Source: Hyphococcus sp.
GTDB lineage: Bacteria > Pseudomonadota > Alphaproteobacteria > Caulobacterales > Parvularculaceae
Direction: 5' to 3'
Length of the DNA: 64,000 bases
Assembly (NCBI GenBank): GCA_028281665.1
Contig: JANQJK010000026.1
Location: forward strand, 124,001 to 188,000
The notes under the pieces were generated by a model. It was not told where the DNA came from. It searched no databases and was given only the letters and a program-made list of their open reading frames with translations. How positions within the stretch are numbered: the stretch's first letter is position 1; every line of letters starts with the position of its first letter. A program made the position numbers and the translations under genes. Below, in pieces: positions 33,883-44,288 of this stretch.

Positions 33883-35613
33883 ATGGATGTCATTCGCCAC
33901 CGCCTTCTCGATCTCGCATTTTTCAAAAGCCTTGATGCGGAAGCGCTGACGGAAGTTGCCGCGCGCGGCCGCTGGCATTCGCTTGCGGGCGGCTGGCCCC
34001 TGTTTCTGGCGGGGGAAGCGTCCGACGCTTTGCATTTCGTGATTTCCGGCCGGCTGATTGTCGTGCGGAGCGGCCCGGAAGGGGAAGAAGTCATAGGCTA
34101 TGTGCGCGCGGGCGAGCCCGCGGGCGAGATGTCGATGTTGTCGGGCGAGGCGCACACCGCCTCGGTCTTTGCATTGCGCGACACCGAGATCCTGACGCTC
34201 ACGCGCGATGACGTGGAACACATCATCCACGAACACGGAGAGTTTGCCGGCGCGTTGTCACGGGTGATTCTGAAACGCGCCCGCCATCCCGCGTCGAGCT
34301 TCCAGCAATCGGCCCCGCGGATTTTCGCGCTTGTCGCGACGTCGCCGTCCATCGATATCGAAGCCATTGCCGCGGACCTTGCCCAGCGCATCGCCCGCTG
34401 CGGCGTCAAGACAAACTGGTTGCCGGTGCAGGAGGGCGTGCCGGAGTCCGGCGCGTTCGACCGAATGGAAGAGGCTCATGACGTCGTGCTCCTGGCGACG
34501 CGCGTTGACGGAGGCGCGTGGTATCGCTTCGTCATTCGCCATGCGGATCGGTTTATCGTTTTCGCCCGTCGCGACGCCAAACCGCCGCGGCCTTTTCCCA
34601 TGACGACGGAAACCGGCGAGCGGGCGCGTAAGTTTCGGCTCGTCGACCTTGCAATGCTCCATGAGGGGATTCCCGCCTGTCCCATCGCCGAATGGGCGGA
34701 CGCCGTGAGCGCATCGCGCATTCTGAATTGCCGCGGCGGCGCCTGTCGCGACAGGCTGGCGCGGATTATCGCCGGAAAGTCCGTTGGCGTCGTATTTTCC
34801 GGCGGCGGCGCGCGCGCATATGCGCATATCGGTGCGGTGACTGCGTTGCGGGAGGCCGGCGTGCCGATCGACTTCGTCAGCGGCGCCTCCATGGGCGCAA
34901 TTATCGCTGCGTGTGTCGCCGCGGGCTGGGACAATCAGGAAATTGAAGAACGCATTCGCGACGCTTTTGTCAGCTCCAACCCCCTCGGCGATCACGTTTT
35001 GCCGGTTGTCGCGCTGACGAAGGGCAAGCGTGTTGAGGAACGCCTTCAGAAACATTTTGGCGACCGGCTGATCGAGGAGCTGGCCTTGCCGTTTTTCTGC
35101 GTCTCGTCGGACATCTCGACCGGCGAGGCGCGAATTCATCGTCGCGGCTCCTTGCAACACGCGTTGCGGGCGACGATTTCGCTGCCGGGAATTCTGCCGC
35201 CGGTTATTGACGGCGATGCGCTCCTCGTTGACGGCGCCGTCATCAATAATTTCCCGACAGATGTGATGGCGACGACCCATCGCGGACTGACAATCGGCAT
35301 AGACGTTGCCCGTCGCGGCGCCATCGATATCGAGGCGTTTCGCGACCCGCCTGGATTTTTCTCCTGGATTGCGCAGCACGGGGTTAAAGATGCGCCGCCG
35401 ATTGTTTCCCTTCTCATGCGGACGGCGACGGCCCGTCACGAGCGGGTTCTCAAGGTTCATCCGGCCGACATTCTGATTTCGCCCAAGGTTGAGGGCGTCG
35501 AGCTGCGCGACTGGGAAGCGTATGATGAGGCTGTGTCCGACGGTTACAATGCAACGCGCGCTGCGATTGATGAGCATCGCGATGCGTTGGTGAGTCTGCG
35601 TATCAATAAATGA
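33883..35613 (+). CDS. Patatin-like phospholipase with cyclic-nucleotide-binding domain (NTE family)
   Basis: 576 residues. Residues about 10-130 form a CAP-like cyclic-nucleotide-binding domain (LFLAGEASDALHFVISGRL, GEPAGEMSMLSGEAHTASV). A middle region (about 145-290) looks like a separate alpha/beta domain of unknown role. The patatin domain begins with GGGARAYAHIG, has the nucleophile in G-A-S336-M-G and the Asp in D450-G-A, completing a Ser-Asp dyad. It may be a ligand-regulated lysophospholipase, related to neuropathy-target esterase. No signal peptide is seen. It stands apart from the flanking genes. Confidence 0.9.
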   Translation: MDVIRHRLLDLAFFKSLDAEALTEVAARGRWHSLAGGWPLFLAGEASDALHFVISGRLIVVRSGPEGEEVIGYVRAGEPAGEMSMLSGEAHTASVFALRDTEILTLTRDDVEHIIHEHGEFAGALSRVILKRARHPASSFQQSAPRIFALVATSPSIDIEAIAADLAQRIARCGVKTNWLPVQEGVPESGAFDRMEEAHDVVLLATRVDGGAWYRFVIRHADRFIVFARRDAKPPRPFPMTTETGERARKFRLVDLAMLHEGIPACPIAEWADAVSASRILNCRGGACRDRLARIIAGKSVGVVFSGGGARAYAHIGAVTALREAGVPIDFVSGASMGAIIAACVAAGWDNQEIEERIRDAFVSSNPLGDHVLPVVALTKGKRVEERLQKHFGDRLIEELALPFFCVSSDISTGEARIHRRGSLQHALRATISLPGILPPVIDGDALLVDGAVINNFPTDVMATTHRGLTIGIDVARRGAIDIEAFRDPPGFFSWIAQHGVKDAPPIVSLLMRTATARHERVLKVHPADILISPKVEGVELRDWEAYDEAVSDGYNATRAAIDEHRDALVSLRINK

Positions 35614-35637
35614 TCGCTGATTCCGGCGGGCAGTCGG

Positions 35638-36411
35638 TTACGCCTTAACCGCCGTCAGCATATAGTTGACGTCCGTATCGCTCGAAATGCGCCACTGGTC
35701 CATCAGCGGATTGTAAGAGACGCCGGCTTTTTCCGTAACGGTCATGCTGCCACGGGAAAGCGCCGCCTCGGCTTCGTCCGGTTTTATAAACTTGCGCGGA
35801 TCGTGCGTGCCGACCGGCAGCCAGCGCAGGACGTATTCCGCGCCGATCTTCGCCAGCGCCAATGCCTTCAGCGTACGGTTTATCGTCGCCATCACCAGCA
35901 TGCCGCCGGGCGCAACGAGGCCGGCGGACGTTTGCAAAAAGAGATCGACATCGGCCACATGTTCGACGACCTCCAGATTGAGGACGACGTCGAACGGTCC
36001 TTCGCCCGCTTCAAGCAAATCCTCCGCCGCTGCGCAGCGATAATCGATTTCGAGTTCTAACGGCGCGGCGTGGGCGAGCGCCGTCTTGATGTTCGCTTCG
36101 CTGGCGTCAATTGCGGTGACAGCCGCGCCAAGGCGCGCCATCGGCTCGGCGACAAGCCCGCCGCCGCAGCCAATATCGAGCAGCCGCAGGCCGGAAAGTG
36201 GTTCGTTTTCTGTAGAGTCGCGCCCAAAATGGGCGCAGACCGCATCCCTGATATAGGTAAGCCGGACAGGGTTAAATCTGTGCAGCGGCCTGAATTTTCC
36301 GAACGGATCCCACCATTCCGCGGCGATCGCGGAGAACTTGTTAATTTCTGCAGGATCAATAGTCGTTTCACCTACTTTTTCACGACTTTTTAGCTCAGAT
36401 AACGCGCTCAT
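35638..36411 (-). CDS. ubiG: Ubiquinone biosynthesis O-methyltransferase UbiG
   Basis: 257 residues. UbiG carries out both O-methylations in ubiquinone synthesis. The family's [30 protein letters not shown] start, [20 protein letters not shown] (motif I) and [16 protein letters not shown] are all clear. It diverges from lysC across 114 bases. No other ubi gene is present. Confidence 0.95.
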   Translation of the reverse strand: MSALSELKSREKVGETTIDPAEINKFSAIAAEWWDPFGKFRPLHRFNPVRLTYIRDAVCAHFGRDSTENEPLSGLRLLDIGCGGGLVAEPMARLGAAVTAIDASEANIKTALAHAAPLELEIDYRCAAAEDLLEAGEGPFDVVLNLEVVEHVADVDLFLQTSAGLVAPGGMLVMATINRTLKALALAKIGAEYVLRWLPVGTHDPRKFIKPDEAEAALSRGSMTVTEKAGVSYNPLMDQWRISSDTDVNYMLTAVKA

Positions 36412-36525
36412 TGACTTTTCCTCGCTTGCCTTCGCAAAAGGCGGCGCCTAGAGATACGGTGATAGGGTACCCTCCCGATCATCGCTGGCAATATGGCGTT
36501 ACAACGCAAGGGATGAACCTCGCGC

Positions 36526-37776
36526 ATGGCTCGCATTGTGATGAAATTCGGCGGCACGTCGGTCGCCAATTTGGACCGCATTCGTGCGGCCGCTGCGTTC
36601 GTGCGTCGTGAAGTAGAAGCGGGGCATTCCGTAGCTGTCGTCGTGTCGGCGATGGCTGGGGAGACTAATCGCCTTGTGTCGCTGGTCAACGATGCGGGCG
36701 CCCCCGCGGCGGCCCTGGATGCGCGCTTTTTGGAACATGACGCTGTCGTTTCGAGCGGCGAACAGGTGACGTCCGGCCTCCTGGCGCTGGTGATGCAGAA
36801 CCAGGGCTTTCGTGCGCGGTCCTGGCAGGGATGGCAGATTGCGTTGAATACCGATGAGGCTCATGGGCGCGCGCGTATCGCGGGGATCGACGCGGAGAGT
36901 ATTGGCGAAGCCATGGATGGCGGCGAGGTTGCCGTTGTCGCCGGCTTTCAGGGCATCGCGCCAACCGGGCGCATTGCAACGCTCGGGCGCGGGGGATCCG
37001 ACACGTCCGCCGTTGCGCTGGCGGCCGCTGTTGGCGCTGAGCGCTGCGACATCTACACCGATGTCGACGGCGTTTACACAACCGATCCGCGGCTCACGAA
37101 ACAGGCGCGGCGCATCGGGAAAATCTCCTACGAGGAGATGCTGGAAATGGCCTCGGTCGGCGCCAAGGTGTTGCAGACCCGGTCCGTGGAGATGGCAATG
37201 GCCCACAAGGTGCGCCTGCGCGTTCTTTCCAGTTTCGACGCGCCGGACGCCGACGGGCCAGGTACGCTGATTTGTGATGAGGATGAAATTGTGGAACAGA
37301 ATATTGTTACCGCCATAACGCCGGACTTTAACGAAGCCTCCGTTACGGTGCTTGCAGTGCCGGACGAGCCCGGGCGCGCAGCGGCGATTTTCACCAAGCT
37401 CGCCGATACGAACATCAATATCGACATGATCGTGCAAAGCGCATCGCGCGAGCCGGGCTTTGCCAACATCTCTTTCACGACCAAGGAAGACGATCTTGAC
37501 CGCGCGGTCGAGGCGCTTTCCGAAGTGCAGTCGGAAATCGGATACAAGTCGCTACAGGCCGACCGACATGTGGCGAAAGTCTCGGTTATCGGCGTTGGCA
37601 TGAAAAGCCATGCCGGCGTCGCATCAACGATGTTTCGTAATCTTGCGGAGAAAGGCATTAATATCCACAATATATCGACGTCGGAAATTAAAATCAGTGT
37701 GCTGATTGACCCCGACGCGGCCGAGTATGCGGTGCGGTCGCTACATGACGCATATGGTCTCGATACGGCCGGTTGA
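36526..37776 (+). CDS. lysC: Aspartokinase
   Basis: 416 residues. LysC phosphorylates aspartate in the first step towards lysine, threonine and methionine. The kinase begins VMKFGGTSVAN, with GRGGSDTSAVALAAA and the YTDVDGVYTTDPR nucleotide loop. Two ACT domains close it (VLAVPDEPGRAAAIFTKLA and VSVIGVGMKSHAGVASTMF), the sites of feedback inhibition. ptsP follows 40 bases later on the same strand. Confidence 0.95.
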   Translation: MARIVMKFGGTSVANLDRIRAAAAFVRREVEAGHSVAVVVSAMAGETNRLVSLVNDAGAPAAALDARFLEHDAVVSSGEQVTSGLLALVMQNQGFRARSWQGWQIALNTDEAHGRARIAGIDAESIGEAMDGGEVAVVAGFQGIAPTGRIATLGRGGSDTSAVALAAAVGAERCDIYTDVDGVYTTDPRLTKQARRIGKISYEEMLEMASVGAKVLQTRSVEMAMAHKVRLRVLSSFDAPDADGPGTLICDEDEIVEQNIVTAITPDFNEASVTVLAVPDEPGRAAAIFTKLADTNINIDMIVQSASREPGFANISFTTKEDDLDRAVEALSEVQSEIGYKSLQADRHVAKVSVIGVGMKSHAGVASTMFRNLAEKGINIHNISTSEIKISVLIDPDAAEYAVRSLHDAYGLDTAG

Positions 37777-37816
37777 ATAATTGAGATCGGCGTCATCGGC
37801 GCCGGATCGGAACGAA

Positions 37817-40120
37817 ATGAGCATCGAGAATACAAGGCCGCCCCATGGCGGCCACAGCGATCAAGGCATAACCGTGCTGCTGCGGCGCATGCACGATGCC
37901 GTTGCGCGCGAAGGCAGCGCGCAGGATCGCCTTGACCACCTGACCAAGACCATTGCGTCCCATGTGGTCGCCGATGTCTGTTCGATTTATCTGCGCCGCC
38001 CCGACGATATATTGGAGCTTTACTCGACGGAGGGCCTTAATCGCGAAGCCGTGCACCGAACGCGGCTGGGGATCGGCGAAGGTCTCGTCGGGCTTGTTGC
38101 GAAGAACCGGCGCCCGCTGGTGACGGACGATGCCCCCCATCATCCTGCATTCGCCTATCGGCCGGAAACGGGAGAGGATCCGTTCAGCTCATTTCTCGGC
38201 GTTCCACTGATCCGATCAGGCAAGACGCTTGGGGTCCTCGTCGTTCAGAACCGCGCTGCGCGCCGTTACGCTGATGAGGAAGTCGAGGCGGTGCAGGCTG
38301 TCGCCGCCCTGCTTGCCGAGATTGCCGCGTCGGGCGAACTCTTGAGCCGCGAGGAAACGGCTGTTGTCGGCGAAATGCTGCACCGGCCCGAGACGCTGCA
38401 AGGCGTTCCGATTGTCGCCGGCATTGCGTCGGGGAGCGCGGTATTCCTGCAACCGCCGGCGCCGAAGCATAAGGTGTTCGCCAGCGACGTCGGCGCTGAG
38501 GCGGCCCGCCTCGAAGAGGGGCTGACGGCGCTGCGAGCGTCCGTCGACGCGATGCTTGCAGAAAACAAAAGCCTTACCGACGTTTCCCGCGACGTTCTGG
38601 AGGCATACCGGCTGTTCGCTTATGACCGTGGGTGGAAAGAAAGGCTGCGGGCGGCTGTGTTTTCCGGGCTGACGGCCGAAGCCGCTGTCGAGCAGGTAAA
38701 AACCGAAAACCGCACGCGCCTCGGTCAGGCGCGCGACCCTTACTTGCGCGAGCGGATGCACGATCTTGACGATCTGGCGCATCGGCTGCTGCGGCTTCTG
38801 TCCGGCGACAAAAACGGCGCCCGGCGCGCGCTTGGCGTCGATACGGTGCTGGTCGCACGCGTGATGGGCCCGGCCGAACTGCTCGAATACGATCGGCAGA
38901 ATCTTAAAGGCCTCGTGCTGGGTGAGGTCTCCGCCACATCCCATGTGGCGATCGTCGCGCGCGCACTCAAAATTCCCATGGTCACTGGCCTTGGCGACAA
39001 GATCGACCGATGCGAGGAGGGCGATTTCGTTGTCATCGACGGAGACAGGGGCGAAATCCATATTCGTCCGACATCAGACGTTATCGAGACGTTCCGCTCG
39101 CGGCGCGAATTATTAAGCGAGCGGCAGGCGGAGTTTGCGAAAGAACGCGCGCTGCCGACGCGCACCTCGGACGGCGCCGATATTACCGTCATGATCAACG
39201 CCGGGCTGGTGTTGGACATGCCGCATCTCCATGAGACGGGCGCCAGCGGCGTCGGTCTTTTCCGCACGGAGTTGCAGTTTCTGATCGGCAATGCGCTGCC
39301 AAGCGTTGCGTCGCAGACCGCGCTTTATCGCGAAGCGCTCGACCTTGCCGACGGCAAGCCCATCGTTTTCCGCACGGCCGATATCGGCGGCGACAAGATG
39401 GCTGCCTATATGGAACGCATGAGCGAGGGCAATCCTGCGATGGGTTGGCGGGGATTGCGGATGGCTGTCGATCGCCCCGGCATGATCCGTCCGCAATTGC
39501 GCGCGCTGCTCGCCGCGGCGGCGGACCGGGATCTCCACATCATGTTTCCCATGGTGACGCTTGCCAGCGAAATTGACGACGCCCGCGCGCTGATGGACCG
39601 GGAAATCGAACGTGTCCAACGGCGCGGCGATGCGTTGCCCAAACGCATCTTTATCGGCGCCATGATCGAGACGCCGGCGGCCGCGTGGCACATTGGGGGG
39701 CTTGCAGGCAAAGTCGACTTCATGTCGATCGGCGGCAACGATCTGGCGCAGTTTTACTTCGCCGCGGACAGGGATTCAGAGCGCGTGCAGCGACGATATG
39801 ATCCCATGAACCCGGGCTTCCTCAGTTTCCTGAAGCACGCGGTGACCAGCGCCGAGGCAATCGGCGTTGCGCCATCCTATTGCGGCGAACAGGCGGCTGA
39901 CCCGGTGACGGCGGCGGCGTTGATCGCCGTGGGCCTGCGCGGGTTTTCCGTGCCGGCCTCCTCCGTGGGGCCGTTCAAGCGGCTGATCCGGTCGTTGAAC
40001 GCCGCCGAAGCCGAGGCATGGCTTGAGCAGCGATTCGGCGAACCCGCCGATTCGCTGCGCGATGCATTCGAGGCTTATCTGCGTCAGAACGGGGTTTTGG
40101 AGGCGTCAATTGGAGGTTAA
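37817..40120 (+). CDS. ptsP: PTS-Ntr enzyme I (PtsP) with GAF domain
   Basis: 767 residues. An N-terminal GAF domain (about 15-165) precedes an EI domain with the phosphorylated His376 in the SATSHVAIVARALKIP loop, then the PEP-binding domain (GVGLFRTELQFL, RTADIGGDKMA, MSIGGNDLAQF, CGEQAADPV). It transfers phosphate from PEP into the nitrogen PTS. The ATG at 37817 has GGAACG upstream; an in-frame TTG at 37781 is less likely. Partner PTS proteins are elsewhere. Confidence 0.95.
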   Translation: MSIENTRPPHGGHSDQGITVLLRRMHDAVAREGSAQDRLDHLTKTIASHVVADVCSIYLRRPDDILELYSTEGLNREAVHRTRLGIGEGLVGLVAKNRRPLVTDDAPHHPAFAYRPETGEDPFSSFLGVPLIRSGKTLGVLVVQNRAARRYADEEVEAVQAVAALLAEIAASGELLSREETAVVGEMLHRPETLQGVPIVAGIASGSAVFLQPPAPKHKVFASDVGAEAARLEEGLTALRASVDAMLAENKSLTDVSRDVLEAYRLFAYDRGWKERLRAAVFSGLTAEAAVEQVKTENRTRLGQARDPYLRERMHDLDDLAHRLLRLLSGDKNGARRALGVDTVLVARVMGPAELLEYDRQNLKGLVLGEVSATSHVAIVARALKIPMVTGLGDKIDRCEEGDFVVIDGDRGEIHIRPTSDVIETFRSRRELLSERQAEFAKERALPTRTSDGADITVMINAGLVLDMPHLHETGASGVGLFRTELQFLIGNALPSVASQTALYREALDLADGKPIVFRTADIGGDKMAAYMERMSEGNPAMGWRGLRMAVDRPGMIRPQLRALLAAAADRDLHIMFPMVTLASEIDDARALMDREIERVQRRGDALPKRIFIGAMIETPAAAWHIGGLAGKVDFMSIGGNDLAQFYFAADRDSERVQRRYDPMNPGFLSFLKHAVTSAEAIGVAPSYCGEQAADPVTAAALIAVGLRGFSVPASSVGPFKRLIRSLNAAEAEAWLEQRFGEPADSLRDAFEAYLRQNGVLEASIGG

Positions 40121-40217
40121 CAAATTCCTGCTGTAATAGTGGGTCTTCAGGGATCTCGTATACCCGTACGTGATTTATCGCAGGACCGGTGCACGGAGTT
40201 AAGGGCGGGCGCGCCAA

Positions 40218-41030
40218 GTGAACAGTAAAGACGGCACAGCAGAAATTTTCGAACTGGAGGAAGCGCGCCGTCGGCGGGCCGAAGCCGGCGAGGGCGATGC
40301 AGGCGCGCTGTTGCGCGCCGCCCGCGACGAGCAGGGCCTTTCGATCTCCGAGGCCGCCGGGAAAACGCATATCAAGGAACGCCATCTTGAGGCGATTGAG
40401 GCGATGGATGCGGACGCGCTGCCAGCGCGTCCTTACGCTATCGGGTTCGTGCGCGCCTATGCGGAGTTTCTGGACCTGAACGCTGACGAAATCGTCGGGC
40501 TTTTCAAAACCGGCGCCGGATTCGAAGTGGCGGAACCGGTCGAAGCCGATAAGTTCGAAACCGCTGAAAGAGCAGAGCCGGCCGAAAAACCTGAGCTTTC
40601 CCTGCTCGCTGTCGTCGCGATCCTTGCCTTTATTCTCTGGTGTGCGTGGCAGATTACGTTGCCGCGTGAGGTGCGCCAGTTGGGGAGCGCGCCGGTGGAG
40701 GCGACGTCCGCTGAAGTCGCGGTCCGCACGCCGGTTGCCGCGCCCGCCGAAACGGTGGTGGATGCTGTGCTCATAGAGCGCGTCGAGCCGATCTACCCCA
40801 TGGGCTGCCTCGACAAGGCGGGGGCGACGGAGACCGTAACCCTCAGCCTGACGGTCACGCCCCAGGGCCGGGTCGCCGGCGAGCGCATCGTGGAGTCTAC
40901 AAACGGGTGTTTTGGGGATGCGGCGCTGATCGCCGTTCGCCGCTGGAAGTTTGAGCCCATGACGGTCGACGCCAGGCCCCGTTCCGCGCACGATCAGCGC
41001 TATGAACTGACATTCGAGCGCCCGCTCTAG
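40218..41030 (+). CDS. RodZ-like HTH membrane protein with C-terminal TonB domain
   Basis: 270 residues from a GTG start. Residues about 30-100 form a RodZ-type HTH (LLRAARDEQGLSISEAAGKT, RPYAIGFVRAYAEFLDLNAD). One membrane span (about 128-148) follows. The periplasmic part, from about 183, is a TonB C-terminal domain (VEPIYPMGC, SLTVTPQGRVAGERIVES, AVRRWKFEP) with a probable disulfide between the two cysteines. RodZ normally ends in a different beta-domain (DUF4115). An HTH protein lies between ptsP and ispG in many Alphaproteobacteria, so position fits. The hybrid may couple cell-shape/cytoskeletal signalling to an energy-transducer-like domain; function is not established. Confidence 0.8.
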   Translation: MNSKDGTAEIFELEEARRRRAEAGEGDAGALLRAARDEQGLSISEAAGKTHIKERHLEAIEAMDADALPARPYAIGFVRAYAEFLDLNADEIVGLFKTGAGFEVAEPVEADKFETAERAEPAEKPELSLLAVVAILAFILWCAWQITLPREVRQLGSAPVEATSAEVAVRTPVAAPAETVVDAVLIERVEPIYPMGCLDKAGATETVTLSLTVTPQGRVAGERIVESTNGCFGDAALIAVRRWKFEPMTVDARPRSAHDQRYELTFERPL

Positions 41031-41071
41031 GCCAACAAACTGGCGCACTTTTCGCGCTTTTTGCGCCGCCC

Positions 41072-41100
41072 TTGACATCCCGCGCGGTCGCGCGATTTTG
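41072..41100 (+). promoter_or_regulatory. Candidate promoter for ispG
   Basis: TTGACA at 41072-41077 is a perfect -35. The base at the right distance (17) begins ATTTTG, a poor -10. It lies 41 bases before the ispG start. Only the -35 is convincing. Confidence 0.35.
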
Positions 41101-41140
41101 GCGCTGAAAATGTAACCCTTGTAGCTCTGGAGACCGGACA

Positions 41141-42271
41141 ATGTCCGTACGCCCGTGGCGCGATATCGAACGACGCAAATGCCGGCAGATTATGGTCGGA
41201 TCGACGCCAGTCGGCGGCGATGCGCCGATCGCCGTTCAGTCCATGACCAACACGCTCACCTCCGACGCCCAGGCGACGATCCGGCAGGTCAACGAGATCG
41301 CCGAGGCCGGCGCCGACATCGTCCGCGTGTCCTGTCCGGATACGGATTCGACGGCTGCGATGTCGACCATCACGAAGAATTCCCCGGTGCCGATCGTTGC
41401 GGACATTCACTTTCACTACAAGCGCGGTATCGAAGCGGCCATGGGCGGCGCCGCGTGCCTGCGCATCAATCCCGGCAATATCGGATCGGAAGACCGCGTC
41501 CGGGAAGTGATCAAGGCCGCCAAGGACTATGGCTGCTCCATGCGCATCGGCGTCAATGGCGGGTCGCTCGAAAAGGATCTGTTGGAGAAGTATGGCGAGC
41601 CGTGCCCGGAAGCGATGGTTGAAAGCGCGCTCGATCATGCAAAAATTCTTCAGGACAATGACTTTCACGAATTCAAGATTTCCGTCAAAGCCTCCGATGT
41701 CTTTCTGACGGTCGCGGCTTATCACGCGCTTGCAGAGGCGATCGACTGTCCGCTTCATCTTGGCGTTACCGAGGCGGGCGGCTTGCGCATCGGCTCGGTC
41801 AAGTCGGCCATCGGCATGGGCAATCTCCTATGGGCGGGGATTGGCGATACGATCCGCGTTTCGCTTTCCGCCGACCCGGTTGAGGAGATCAAGGCCGGCT
41901 TTGACATTCTGAAGTCGCTCAACCTGCGTCATCGCGGCGTGAACGTGATTTCATGTCCGTCCTGCGCGCGGCAGGGGTTCAATGTCATCGAAACGGTGGA
42001 AACGCTCGAACAGCGCCTCGCCCATATCACGACGCCGATGACGCTTTCCGTTATCGGTTGCGTCGTCAATGGTCCGGGCGAAGCGCGCGAAACCGATATC
42101 GGTTTCACCGGCGGCGGCGCGGGTAAGGAACACGGCATGGTTTATCTTGGCGGCGAAATCGATCACCGGATCGACAATGACAAGCTCGTCGACCATCTGG
42201 TCGAGCTGGTGGAAAAACGAGCTGCGAAGATCCAGGCTGAAGAGGCGAATGCGTCGGTCGCGGCCGAGTAG
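41141..42271 (+). CDS. ispG: 4-hydroxy-3-methylbut-2-enyl diphosphate synthase (flavodoxin)
   Basis: 376 residues. IspG makes HMBPP in the MEP isoprenoid pathway and carries a [4Fe-4S] cluster. The start [20 protein letters not shown] and [14 protein letters not shown] are conserved. Cluster ligands lie in [11 protein letters not shown] and in [17 protein letters not shown] possible promoter precedes it and a strong terminator follows. Confidence 0.96.
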   Translation: MSVRPWRDIERRKCRQIMVGSTPVGGDAPIAVQSMTNTLTSDAQATIRQVNEIAEAGADIVRVSCPDTDSTAAMSTITKNSPVPIVADIHFHYKRGIEAAMGGAACLRINPGNIGSEDRVREVIKAAKDYGCSMRIGVNGGSLEKDLLEKYGEPCPEAMVESALDHAKILQDNDFHEFKISVKASDVFLTVAAYHALAEAIDCPLHLGVTEAGGLRIGSVKSAIGMGNLLWAGIGDTIRVSLSADPVEEIKAGFDILKSLNLRHRGVNVISCPSCARQGFNVIETVETLEQRLAHITTPMTLSVIGCVVNGPGEARETDIGFTGGGAGKEHGMVYLGGEIDHRIDNDKLVDHLVELVEKRAAKIQAEEANASVAAE

Positions 42272-42290
42272 CTGTTTCAGTCTGATTATG

Positions 42291-42320
42291 CGCGCGGCGG
42301 AGTTTCCGGCGCGCGTTTTT
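42291..42320 (+). terminator. Rho-independent terminator after ispG
   Basis: CGCGCGGCGG (42291-42300) pairs with CCGGCGCGCG (42306-42315), 9 of 10 pairs with one G-G mismatch, around AGTTT, and is followed by TTTTT (42316-42320). It lies between ispG and prfA. Confidence 0.75.
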
Positions 42321-42349
42321 CTTATCAGAACCCGTAAAGGCGAGAAGCG

Positions 42350-43417
42350 TTGATCCCCGAATCCAAACTCGACGCACTGATCGGCAAGTTCGATGAAATC
42401 GAAGCGCGCATGTCATCCGGCGGCGATATCGTTAAACTGTCGCGCGAACATGGCGAACTGCGTCCGGTTGTCGACAAGGCGCGTGAACTGATCGAAGCAC
42501 GCAAGCAGATCACCGATCTGGAGGAGCTTGCCGCCGGCGACGACGAAGAGATGGCGGCGCTGGCGAAAGACGAACTATCGGAGCTGCGCGAACGCCTGCC
42601 GGCCCTTGAGCACGAAATGCAGCTTCTTCTTCTGCCGAAGGACAAGGCCGACGACTCTTCTGTCATCCTTGAAGTGCGAGCAGGCACGGGCGGCGATGAA
42701 GCGGCGCTGTTCGCGGGCGATCTCTTTCGCATGTATCAGCGTTTCGTCTCCCTGAATGGCTGGAAGGTCGACATTTTGTCCGCGTCCGAGTCGGAGGCAG
42801 GCGGTTACAAGGAAGTTCAGGCAAGCGTTAATGGCGACGGCGTTTTCGCGAAGATGAAATTCGAGGCCGGCGTACACCGGGTGCAGCGCGTGCCGGCGAC
42901 GGAAACGCAGGGGCGCGTGCATACCTCGGCGGCGACCGTCGCTGTACTGCCCGAACCGGAAGACGTTGATATAGAGATCAACGAAAGCGACTTGCGGATC
43001 GACGTCTTCCGCGCCTCGGGCCCCGGAGGGCAATCCGTCAATACGACCGACTCCGCCGTGCGCATCACTCATTTGCCGACCGGTGTCGTCGTCAGCCAGC
43101 AGGACGAGAAGTCTCAACACAAGAACCGCGCCAAGGCGATGCAGGTTTTGCGCGCGCGCCTGTATGAAGCGGAGCGCGCGCGCGTTGACGCCGAACGCGC
43201 CGCCGAGCGTAAAGGCATGGTTGGCTCCGGCGACCGGTCGGAACGCATACGGACATATAACTATCCTCAAAGCCGGGTGACGGACCACCGCATCAACCTC
43301 ACGCTGTACAATCTTGACGAGATTATTCGCGGCGATGCGCTGGGCGAACTGGTGGACGCGCTGATCACGCAGGATCGCGCCGACCGCCTGGCAGAGATGC
43401 AAGGCGATGTTGGGTGA
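42350..43417 (+). CDS. prfA: Peptide chain release factor 1
   Basis: 355 residues. RF1 recognises UAA and UAG. The peptidyl-hydrolysis loop is [19 protein letters not shown], and the stop-codon PAT/PVT-type tripeptide region lies in [19 protein letters not shown]. It starts with TTG at 42350 (GCGAGAAGCG upstream). Its stop overlaps the prmC start, so the methylation enzyme is made with its substrate. Confidence 0.96.
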   Translation: MIPESKLDALIGKFDEIEARMSSGGDIVKLSREHGELRPVVDKARELIEARKQITDLEELAAGDDEEMAALAKDELSELRERLPALEHEMQLLLLPKDKADDSSVILEVRAGTGGDEAALFAGDLFRMYQRFVSLNGWKVDILSASESEAGGYKEVQASVNGDGVFAKMKFEAGVHRVQRVPATETQGRVHTSAATVAVLPEPEDVDIEINESDLRIDVFRASGPGGQSVNTTDSAVRITHLPTGVVVSQQDEKSQHKNRAKAMQVLRARLYEAERARVDAERAAERKGMVGSGDRSERIRTYNYPQSRVTDHRINLTLYNLDEIIRGDALGELVDALITQDRADRLAEMQGDVG

Positions 43418-44288
43418 TGTGAAGAACGCGCTGACGATCGAAGCGATGATAAGAGGCGGCGCCGAGATGCTGCCGGCGTCGCAATCGCCGCGTCTTGACG
43501 CGCGCGTTCTTGCGAAGTTCGTTTTTGGCCTTGACGACGCCGCGCTCATTGCGCGCGCGACCGATCCGCCGGACGGCGCGGCGAAAGAAGAGTACGTCGA
43601 TGTAATTTTGCGCCGGGCCGCCGGCGAACCGATCGCTTACATCACCGGCGAGAAAGAGTTCTGGGGCCTGCCGTTTCGCGTGACGCGCGATGTGCTTATT
43701 CCGCGCGCCGATTCGGAATGCCTCATCGAAACAGCCTGCGCGCGTGTGGATAGGTCGGCGCCGTTGAGGATTCTCGATCTCGGGACTGGATCGGGGTGCC
43801 TTCTGTGCGCGCTTCTGAACGAGCTGCCGCGGGCCTGGGGGGTAGGCGTCGACATATCGCCTGGCGCGGTTGCGGTCGCTCGGGAGAACGCCGCGGTGCT
43901 TGGGCTCGCCGATCGCGCCGACTTCATTGAGAGCGATTGGTTTGAAAATGTTAACGGCGCCTACGACATCATCATCGCCAATGCGCCCTATATCCCCGAT
44001 GGCGATCGTCCGGGGCTGGTCGTCGACGTATCGGATTTTGAGCCCGAGACGGCGCTTTTCGCGGGCAATGACGACCTTAACGCATACAGGCGGATTTTTG
44101 AAGGGTTCGGCGAGCATCTGACGCGATCCGGGCTGTTTATTCTGGAGTATGGCGATCCGGGCCAGGGGGCCCGCCTTCGGGCGATGGCGGCGGCGAAAAA
44201 TCCGGATGCCGAGCTTTTCGTCATCTGGGACCTCGCGGCTCGTGAGCGGGGCATGGGCATCAGCCTGGAGGCCGGAAAAAGGGATTGA
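43407..44288 (+). CDS. prmC: Release-factor glutamine N5-methyltransferase PrmC
   Basis: 293 residues. PrmC methylates the Gln of the GGQ motif in RF1/RF2. The SAM loop is [16 protein letters not shown]. The substrate-Gln motif, normally NPPY, is N192-A-P-Y195 (ANAPYIPD). The N-terminal domain is intact and its start overlaps prfA by 11 bases, arguing that this is the working enzyme. The variant motif occurs in related families, so activity may persist, but the loss of the first proline is notable. Confidence 0.92.
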   Translation: MLGDVKNALTIEAMIRGGAEMLPASQSPRLDARVLAKFVFGLDDAALIARATDPPDGAAKEEYVDVILRRAAGEPIAYITGEKEFWGLPFRVTRDVLIPRADSECLIETACARVDRSAPLRILDLGTGSGCLLCALLNELPRAWGVGVDISPGAVAVARENAAVLGLADRADFIESDWFENVNGAYDIIIANAPYIPDGDRPGLVVDVSDFEPETALFAGNDDLNAYRRIFEGFGEHLTRSGLFILEYGDPGQGARLRAMAAAKNPDAELFVIWDLAARERGMGISLEAGKRD

